Made by a program: the position numbers and the translations under genes. Positions 21,162 through 26,842 of a stretch of DNA of 32,245 nucleotides are shown piece by piece. The notes beneath the pieces were generated by a model. That model had not been told where the DNA came from, did no database searches, and was given only the letters and a program-made list of their open reading frames with translations. The stretch is from a virus: the IMG/VR virus record IMGVR_UViG_3300022602_000227, positions 1-32,245 of that record. One strand, written 5' to 3'. Numbering within the stretch: position 1 is the first letter of the stretch; every line of letters starts with the position of its first letter.

Positions 21162-21434
21162 ATGTCATTCGATACACCAAAACTTCCAGAAGTTAAATTT
21201 AATAAAAACGGCTACGAGATCCGTACAGACATCCTAGAGATGGCAAAGTCTTTAGTTACTGAAGACTTTCAAGTCAAGTTTGCTGGCTGGCAAATGACTG
21301 CCGCTAAGGATGAAAAAACTGGACAGATTGTTACACAGATTGGTATGCCAGAGTTTCCAGGGCTTGATAAAGTTCTAGAAACAGCAGAAAAAATGTATGG
21401 CTTTGTAAATCAAGGTTCTACAAAAAGCAAATAA
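21162..21434 (+). CDS. Conserved T4-like phage protein of unknown function
   Basis: A 90-residue protein. KFNKNGYEIRTDILEMAKSL is a strongly conserved-looking helical segment, followed by FQVKFAGWQMTAAKDEKTGQ and the C-terminal FPGLDKVLETAEKMYGFVNQ. This NKNGYEIR pattern recurs in T4-like aquatic phages. AAGGAG precedes the ATG, dual promoters and a leader hairpin lie upstream, and a terminator lies downstream, so it is a monocistronic, probably highly expressed gene. No function is known to me. Confidence 0.75.
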   Translation: MSFDTPKLPEVKFNKNGYEIRTDILEMAKSLVTEDFQVKFAGWQMTAAKDEKTGQIVTQIGMPEFPGLDKVLETAEKMYGFVNQGSTKSK

Positions 21435-21486
21435 TTAAAATAGGGCATAGCCCATAATAATAAAATAAAATTTGATTGTAGATACA

Positions 21487-21517
21487 AGCCCTGGTAGAAA
21501 TATCAGGGCTTTTTTTA
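21487..21517 (+). terminator. Rho-independent terminator
   Basis: AGCCCTG/CAGGGCT (21487-21493, 21504-21510) form a seven-base-pair stem with a ten-base loop, followed by seven T on the plus strand. It ends the plus-strand transcript just before the convergent transglycosylase gene. Confidence 0.88.
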
Positions 21518-22384
21518 TGATAAAAACTTTTCTAATCTATCTTTTACATCTTTAATTGTAAAGTAAGATTTTCCATCTGAAAATATAGGATTTTGTGCCC
21601 AGATGCGATTCATACTTAAATCGGTACCTGGCAGTATTCCGCCACCTTTTTTACCTAATACAATATTAGGATTTTTAACTCCAGCGTATGTAGGTATAAA
21701 TGTTAACATATACAGATCACCTATATCCATACCTGGTTTAACTCCCACGCTCTTATAAAACTTTTCTACATAATCTAATTGTTGTGTAGCAGTCATTGTG
21801 GCAAGTTTTTGTGTAGTTGTTCCTAACTGTTTAGCAGTTTTGGGTGTAAATTGTATAAGTCCAACAGCACCCGAATGTGGATTAGGTGTATGGTGTTTAA
21901 AATGAGATTCGTGTTTAATAATTCCTGCTAATACGTTTGGTAACACACCTAGAGAAGATGCAACTTTTTGTAACTTCTCAGCAAAGCCAGGTTCTTGTAA
22001 TGCGTTATTGCTGAGTTTTCCAGCCGGAGTATGTGCTGGTTCATTTGCGTGTTTGGTTGTACTAGGAGATGGTTTCACGTGTGGTTTTTCAGCAGGTACA
22101 GAAGTTTCGCCACCGGGCACCAATACTCGTTGATCAACTTCAAGTCTTGTGTTTTTATTAAAGCCATTGAGTTTATAAATCTCCTCAGGACTTACTCCAA
22201 AGTTTCTGGCTATGGAATAAATTGTATCGCCGGGACCTACTATTACTCGTTCAGTGCGTGGGGCTTTTTTTGCAAACGCATTTCCACCAGCGGCTGATAA
22301 ACCTAAACCACCAAGTGTCTTTAAAAATCCTCTGCGACTAGGAACAGCAGGATCTTCGGCTTCTAGAATATCTATTATTTTCAT
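21515..22384 (-). CDS. Lytic transglycosylase with Tat-type signal and LysM domain
   Basis: A 289-residue protein. A short leader MKIIDILEAEDPAVP is followed by the twin-arginine motif SRRGFLK (16-22), a hydrophobic stretch and AFA, a likely signal peptidase site near residue 38. LysM (about 46-91, VGPGDTIYSIARNFGVSPEE and RVLVPG) binds peptidoglycan. After a Pro-rich linker, an SLT-type domain (about 135-260) carries the catalytic glutamate in IIKHESHF (E159) and AVGLIQFTP. It would cut glycan strands from the periplasm. A Tat signal is very unusual for a phage lysis or virion enzyme. The start overlaps the stop of the HAD fusion gene (ATGA). The ILE-A leader could alternatively be a prohead-protease site of an internal virion protein. 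Confidence 0.85.
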   Translation of the reverse strand: MKIIDILEAEDPAVPSRRGFLKTLGGLGLSAAGGNAFAKKAPRTERVIVGPGDTIYSIARNFGVSPEEIYKLNGFNKNTRLEVDQRVLVPGGETSVPAEKPHVKPSPSTTKHANEPAHTPAGKLSNNALQEPGFAEKLQKVASSLGVLPNVLAGIIKHESHFKHHTPNPHSGAVGLIQFTPKTAKQLGTTTQKLATMTATQQLDYVEKFYKSVGVKPGMDIGDLYMLTFIPTYAGVKNPNIVLGKKGGGILPGTDLSMNRIWAQNPIFSDGKSYFTIKDVKDRLEKFLS

Positions 22385-23703
22385 TTCTTTTTAGCCTTTG
22401 CTCTGCCTGCTTTCATGTTAGCTAACCAGTGTGCCATACGAGCTTTTTCACCAGTACTGTGTTTAGCAGTTTTACGTAGACCGCTGACACTGGCTTTGGT
22501 GTTAACGCCACTGCGTTTAGCAAGGCCTTTGCGTCCAGGATTCTTACCATCGGCAAAGTTTTCTTTGATCCAATCATCTGGAATTTCATTATGCTTTTCT
22601 ACAAACTTATCGTGTAACTCTTTAGGAGTCATGTTATATTTTTTAGCTATAGCTTTCATCATATGATCTATAGCATCGTAACTGGTTGGATTTTTTAAAT
22701 CTTTTTCTAAATCTGTTACAGCACTTTCAGTAATAGGCTCACTACTTAGATATTCTGGATACTTTTTATTAAAGTGACGCATTACAATGCCAGCCATTGC
22801 GTGTGCTTGATTTTCTTGTGGACTACCTGTTGTTCCACTGTCACCATCTAACTCATGTTCTGTATCTTGTTTGTAATGACAAAGCTCATGTGCTATTGTA
22901 CGAAGAATATCATTAGGATGACGATTCATTAAGGCTACATGTAACGTTTTTTCATCATTAACATACATACCAAATGTAGGTTGTTCTAAATCATTTATAC
23001 TTGCCTGGAATTCCATCTTTGGTAGACTGGTTAATTTTAAATATTCCATTGCCACTGGTAAAAACTTTTTAAACATTTCAACAAAGTCTTTACGTTGAGC
23101 AGGAGTAATACTTTCATGTATGGTTGTACCACCAGTTGGTCCAACATAATAGGCACGAAAATCTATGTCAGGAAATTCTGACTTAAGGCTTTTGAATACA
23201 CTAAGATTGCTACGACTATCATCATATAATCTAATATGAGCATACCGTCCTGTTTTGGCATAGTTACGTACATATACCGCTTTCTTTTCAGCAGGTATAG
23301 CATCACCTGGTAAATTACCAGCACGGTGTACGTGTACACGACTCATGTCAATACCTAAGTCTGTAAATGTTTTTAAGAATTTATCTCTATCATCAAAATC
23401 TGCTCGAGCAGTTAGCATGATAACTTCACTGTTTGGGCTGTGTGCCAATATAGTTTTTAATTTATGTATCATTGGTTTAATAGGTTGGCTTTCTCTATTA
23501 AACTTTTCAGCATCCCGGAATTCACCAAAATCAAATTCTTCGCCTGGTTGTAATTCGTAATTGTTGAATTCTTGATTGGTTAATTCACGAACAGGGCGGC
23601 CGTCTTTGATTACACGTATTTTTGCCGTGGTATGAAGAAGTGTATCATCTATATCAAAGATGACCAAATCTTTTTTAGGTTGACTGAATTCTTTCGCTCG
23701 CAT
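22381..23703 (-). CDS. HAD phosphatase-metallopeptidase fusion protein
   Basis: A 440-residue protein with three parts. Residues 1-195 are a HAD-family phosphatase: motif I D17-I-D19-D20-T21, motif II at T98 (MLTAR), and the acidic motif D161-D162 (YDDS), similar to polynucleotide 3'-phosphatases. Residues 200-320 contain a zincin motif AHELCHYKQD (H272, E273, H276) with a downstream E297, similar to phage SprT-like proteins. The C-terminal 55 residues are a basic tail (GRKGLAKRSGVNTKASVSGL onward) resembling tails of other T4-like virion proteins. The first residues MRAKEFSQP echo the MRAREF leader of the Pro-rich gene. DNA-end processing plus proteolysis could be combined, but the substrate is unknown. 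Confidence 0.78.
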   Translation of the reverse strand: MRAKEFSQPKKDLVIFDIDDTLLHTTAKIRVIKDGRPVRELTNQEFNNYELQPGEEFDFGEFRDAEKFNRESQPIKPMIHKLKTILAHSPNSEVIMLTARADFDDRDKFLKTFTDLGIDMSRVHVHRAGNLPGDAIPAEKKAVYVRNYAKTGRYAHIRLYDDSRSNLSVFKSLKSEFPDIDFRAYYVGPTGGTTIHESITPAQRKDFVEMFKKFLPVAMEYLKLTSLPKMEFQASINDLEQPTFGMYVNDEKTLHVALMNRHPNDILRTIAHELCHYKQDTEHELDGDSGTTGSPQENQAHAMAGIVMRHFNKKYPEYLSSEPITESAVTDLEKDLKNPTSYDAIDHMMKAIAKKYNMTPKELHDKFVEKHNEIPDDWIKENFADGKNPGRKGLAKRSGVNTKASVSGLRKTAKHSTGEKARMAHWLANMKAGRAKAKKK

Positions 23704-23708
23704 TGTAA

Positions 23709-23716
23709 TATTTATG
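23709..23716 (-). promoter_or_regulatory. Late-type promoter box (CATAAATA)
   Basis: A minus-strand NATAAATA box only six bases from the ATG of the HAD fusion gene. It would give a leaderless or near-leaderless message, consistent with the absent ribosome binding site. Confidence 0.4.
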
Positions 23717-23815
23717 CTACTTTTAGGATACCGTTCCAGGGCACGACTCCATCAGTATCCAAGGCAGTAACCGCCTACACCACCGTTACGAATAACGGGT
23801 CCTAAGGTGATTCTT
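23717..23815 (-). other. Structured intergenic segment or gene remnant
   Basis: On the minus strand this gap can fold strongly: CCGTTA-TTCG-TAACGG (six pairs closed by a UUCG loop), GGCGG-TTA-CTGCC, GGATAC/GTATCC and an outer TTAGGA/TCCTAA that encloses the segment and competes with GGATAC/GTATCC. The same strand also reads as protein-like text, LGPVIRNGGVGGYCLGY then TGA, and in the next frame DGVVPWNGILKVA then TAA, as if one gene were broken by a frameshift. No start codon or ribosome binding site is seen. Either a structured RNA or a decayed gene fragment is possible. Confidence 0.4.
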
Positions 23816-24391
23816 TTAAACTCGATTTATTCTTTCTCGTATAGTATCAACTACTCTATTACTTATAATAACTTCGTAATGATTTAGGTCTATTTCTACA
23901 AATTCCATGTCTTTTCTGTGTTTCATGCTTTTAATAGTAACTATACCGTCATTATCTTCATATATCCAAGGGCTAGAACCTTTTGTAGTAACAACATTTG
24001 TCCAATTATCGGGTAATGTTAATTCATTAATCTTATACATATATTCGCTACGAGGTGTTATATCACGCATAAGTCTATTAAAAGGCAAAAAGTACCGAGC
24101 ATAATCTGCTTCAGTACTTCCGCCATATGGAGTACTTAATGTGACTCCACCAACTGTTTTTTCAGGGTAAATGTTTGCTAAGTGTAGAGCATATATACCA
24201 CCCAAGCTATGAGCAATAAAAAATATCTTTTCTACTGACTCAAGTTTTTTAGTCATTTGTTCTAAATTATGTTTAAATCCATCGTGACTATTATAATCTA
24301 ATACAATATCATTGCCGCCTAAATGTTCTCGTATATGAGTAAAACTTTCAGACGTAGCACTGGCACCATGGATATAAACCAATGTAAACAT
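23816..24391 (-). CDS. Alpha/beta hydrolase (lipase/esterase-like)
   Basis: A 191-residue cytoplasmic hydrolase. VYIHGASATSESF supplies the oxyanion-hole HG (8-9). FIAHSLGGIYALHLA carries the nucleophile S62 in the elbow GxSxG variant AHSLGG. The acid is in YEDNDGIV (D146 or D148), and H171 in LNHYEV completes the triad. The size is compact, with a short cap. Such enzymes cleave esters, lipids or lactones; the substrate is unknown. It has no signal peptide although it follows the secreted nuclease gene. CTGTATAAT ten bases upstream resembles the -10 region of the early promoters, but no good -35 is seen. Confidence 0.85.
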   Translation of the reverse strand: MFTLVYIHGASATSESFTHIREHLGGNDIVLDYNSHDGFKHNLEQMTKKLESVEKIFFIAHSLGGIYALHLANIYPEKTVGGVTLSTPYGGSTEADYARYFLPFNRLMRDITPRSEYMYKINELTLPDNWTNVVTTKGSSPWIYEDNDGIVTIKSMKHRKDMEFVEIDLNHYEVIISNRVVDTIRERINRV

Positions 24392-24466
24392 AATTATACA
24401 GGACTATAAGGATTCCTGAAGCGATCGTAACCGTTGTCTTCAGGATATACTGGATAATCGTTAGGA
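24392..24466 (-). other. Short gap with a hairpin and an unassigned open frame
   Basis: TCCTGAAG/CTTCAGGA (24414-24421, 24438-24445) form eight pairs around a 16-base loop. The minus strand also reads TNPNDYPVYPEDNGYDRFRN then PYSPV and a stop, a phage-like Tyr/Pro-rich peptide that would start inside the nuclease gene at a GTG without a ribosome binding site. I regard translation as possible but unproven. Confidence 0.3.
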
Positions 24467-25288
24467 TTAGTCGTCAGATGCGTTAGCACCACATTTTTGG
24501 CGTTTCATTTGAGTTAATTTTCCAAAATCCACACTCCATTCTTTACCGGGTTGTAGTTCTACTGCGCCTTGTGGCAAAGGAAATTGAACTCCTCCCGCTT
24601 GCTCAATTTGAGCGATTGGCAAACGAAATTTTGTTAGGTCATTGCCTAAGTTAGGATAAGGTGCTGTGTGTGGAAATGCCCAACCAGCAACTTCTTTGGT
24701 TTGATTATTAATAACAATTTTATAGAAACCGTGTGGAACAACAACACCTTTACCAATAGTTTTATCGCCTGGTCCATATACACCACCGGCAATAACTGTA
24801 AAGCTATTATTGTGTTGAACTGCCCAACCGCGTACACTTGTTTCTAGTAGTTTCCAAATACCGCGATTTAAACTACCTGCCTGTGGACTCATATTGGTCA
24901 TTAGGAATGATTCATATTCTACTTGTGGATCCCAACTTAGGTCACCATCAGGAGCCATATGTCCTTTGTCGTAGCCTGTTGCAGCATAGTCTTGTGGTGT
25001 AGCACCACCTGGTACTGATTGATCAGCGGCAAACGCATTTGTACGAGCAACACATCCTAATGCGTTAGGTGGTGTTAATTCATACATAACATAGTTTGGT
25101 AGCCTAGCGGCTGCATCGTATCCTACCAAATAAGCCTGACGGCAAATTGGTTGTAGTTGTTTAGCTGTCTGTGGAAATCCATACGGAGCATGTACCTGAC
25201 ATGCTTGAACTGGATTGGGTGCTCGTTGTGTCCATGCGTTAGCAAGGCCTGCGACTGTGAGCAACAGTACAAATAGAATCTTTTTCAT
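24467..25288 (-). CDS. Secreted DNA/RNA non-specific endonuclease (EndoG/NUC1 type)
   Basis: A 273-residue beta-beta-alpha-metal nuclease with a clear Sec signal peptide (MKKILFVLLLTVAGLANA, cleavage after A18). The family motif DRGHMAP appears as DKGHMAPDGD (107-116), with H110 as general base. SLNRGIWKLLE supplies N141 (metal) and E149. Four cysteines in the mature protein (C30, C49, C79, C267) could form periplasmic disulfides. AAAGGA precedes the ATG. The enzyme would degrade DNA and RNA outside the cytoplasm: host DNA after lysis, extracellular DNA or incoming phage DNA. The signal peptide on a phage nuclease is notable, and the family is typical of bacteria, suggesting transfer. Confidence 0.9.
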   Translation of the reverse strand: MKKILFVLLLTVAGLANAWTQRAPNPVQACQVHAPYGFPQTAKQLQPICRQAYLVGYDAAARLPNYVMYELTPPNALGCVARTNAFAADQSVPGGATPQDYAATGYDKGHMAPDGDLSWDPQVEYESFLMTNMSPQAGSLNRGIWKLLETSVRGWAVQHNNSFTVIAGGVYGPGDKTIGKGVVVPHGFYKIVINNQTKEVAGWAFPHTAPYPNLGNDLTKFRLPIAQIEQAGGVQFPLPQGAVELQPGKEWSVDFGKLTQMKRQKCGANASDD

Positions 25289-25302
25289 GATTATCCTTTA
25301 AG

Positions 25303-26760
25303 TTAAGTACTACTATTTAGTTTCTCGATATCTTCTCGGACCTTAGTTAGAACTGGATCCCACCCGCTGTTTAAAGTAGGCTGTCTATATAATTTAGCGG
25401 CCGGAAACCAAGGACTATCTTCTCTTCCAGTAATCCATCTCCAGTCCATACAGTATTGTATCATTATCCATGTTTCTACACCTAATGTAGAAGATAATAC
25501 AGGCACACTTGTTTCAGTACTTATAACCAAATCAAGACATTTAATAACTGCAGCGGTATCGCTAAAATCAGTTAATTGTTTATTGATAATTTTAATATCT
25601 CGGCGTTTCTTTAACGATTTTCGATCTTTTTCTTTGATTTCTTTTTGTAAACAGATATATTCAGGGCCAACTGGTAATGCTTTTACAAATTGTTCAAATG
25701 ACATACTGCGTTTGTGATCTACTGTGAATCCAGATTTTCCACTCCAAACTATTCCTATTCTTGTTTTTGTTTTAGGTCCAAGTATTTTGTTCCATTTATC
25801 AATCAATTCAGGATTGATGTCAATTTCGGGTACTGGAGGAATTGTATCAATTGTTGTTTTTAATAAGAACGGCAAAGATAATAAAGGACAATGCCAATCG
25901 TAATATGGTCTTGGATAACCACCTTTTTTAACAATGTAAGATATTTCTTTTATTCCACGGAATAACATTTCTAGTTCTGGTTCAGCTTCAACCACAACTT
26001 TTGCTCCAAGGTCGGTTAATTCTTTTACGTATCGAATAAATTGTATACTATCGCCATACCCTTGTTCTGTATGTACTATTATTGTTGTTCCGTTTAAATT
26101 GTCTATGCCATTCCAAGGTAAAGACATAAAATTTGCCATAGGAGCTGTACGTGCTAATTGCCATCTATATTCATACAACGACCATCCTTCTTTATAATTA
26201 CCTTCTCTTAGTGACATTAATCCTTTATTCCAATAAATTTCAGGATTGTTTGGATTTTTTAGTACGGCTTTGTCAAGTTCTTTTAAAGCTTCTTCAACAT
26301 TATTTGTTTCCATATATAATAATGCTAAATTAAGATCTGTTTCTAATAATTCTGGATTTAAAGATCTCGAAGTCTGATAATCTTTTAATGCTTCATCAAA
26401 CTGATTTAATCCTTTATAGACATTTCCTCGTGTTCCATAAGCAACTGCGCTGTTGGTGTCTTTTTGAACTGCTTTATTAGCACTTTCTAATGCTCCGACA
26501 AAATCAGACATTGACATTTGACATATGGCCTTATTTGCCCATACATCTGATGCGTCATAAACATCCAATATTTTATCTACAATTTCAATAGCGGTTTCGA
26601 AGTTATCTAGAGAATAATGGGTAGAAAATAATATTTCTAATGCCGCAGGATCACGTGGAGATTTTTTTAATATTTGAGAAACTATTTTTATTGCTGTATT
26701 ATAATCTTTAGATCTATAAGAAAAAAGAGCTTCGTGTATTAATTGATCGTATGTTGAAAT
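25303..26760 (-). CDS. TPR-repeat glycosyltransferase-like protein
   Basis: About 485 residues. Six or so TPR repeats (about 5-210; for example AVAYGTRGNVYKGLNQFDEA and EIYWNKGLMSLREGNYKEGW) precede a GT9/heptosyltransferase-like half (about 215-485): HTEQGYGDSIQFIRYVKELT, then RIGIVWSGKSGF, DTAAVIKCLDLVISTETSVP, DWRWITGREDSPWFP. This TPR-glycosyltransferase architecture occurs in aquatic phages and proteobacteria. It may glycosylate virion or host surface molecules. The only in-frame canonical start lies inside the upstream terminator. AAGGAG is placed seven bases before an ATT codon (26760-26758), so ATT initiation is the best reading. Confidence 0.82.
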   Translation of the reverse strand: MSTYDQLIHEALFSYRSKDYNTAIKIVSQILKKSPRDPAALEILFSTHYSLDNFETAIEIVDKILDVYDASDVWANKAICQMSMSDFVGALESANKAVQKDTNSAVAYGTRGNVYKGLNQFDEALKDYQTSRSLNPELLETDLNLALLYMETNNVEEALKELDKAVLKNPNNPEIYWNKGLMSLREGNYKEGWSLYEYRWQLARTAPMANFMSLPWNGIDNLNGTTIIVHTEQGYGDSIQFIRYVKELTDLGAKVVVEAEPELEMLFRGIKEISYIVKKGGYPRPYYDWHCPLLSLPFLLKTTIDTIPPVPEIDINPELIDKWNKILGPKTKTRIGIVWSGKSGFTVDHKRSMSFEQFVKALPVGPEYICLQKEIKEKDRKSLKKRRDIKIINKQLTDFSDTAAVIKCLDLVISTETSVPVLSSTLGVETWIMIQYCMDWRWITGREDSPWFPAAKLYRQPTLNSGWDPVLTKVREDIEKLNSST

Positions 26761-26800
26761 TTTATATCTCCTTATATTGTACAGGCAAATATTTAATAGG

Positions 26801-26823
26801 AAACGCGGCACAAGGCCGCGTTT
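26801..26823 (-). terminator. Likely Rho-independent terminator
   Basis: AAACGCGGC/GCCGCGTTT pair perfectly over nine bases around a five-base loop just after the stop of the 978-residue gene. The T-run is short (TTT then CCTATT), so efficiency is uncertain. Confidence 0.7.
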
Positions 26824-26842
26824 ATTGAAATGCTAAATTGTA

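Noticed and set aside
23717-23803. A tRNA gene on the plus strand
   Set aside because: TTAGGAT/GTCCTAA can pair like an acceptor stem, but a D-arm, an anticodon arm and a TTC T-loop are missing.
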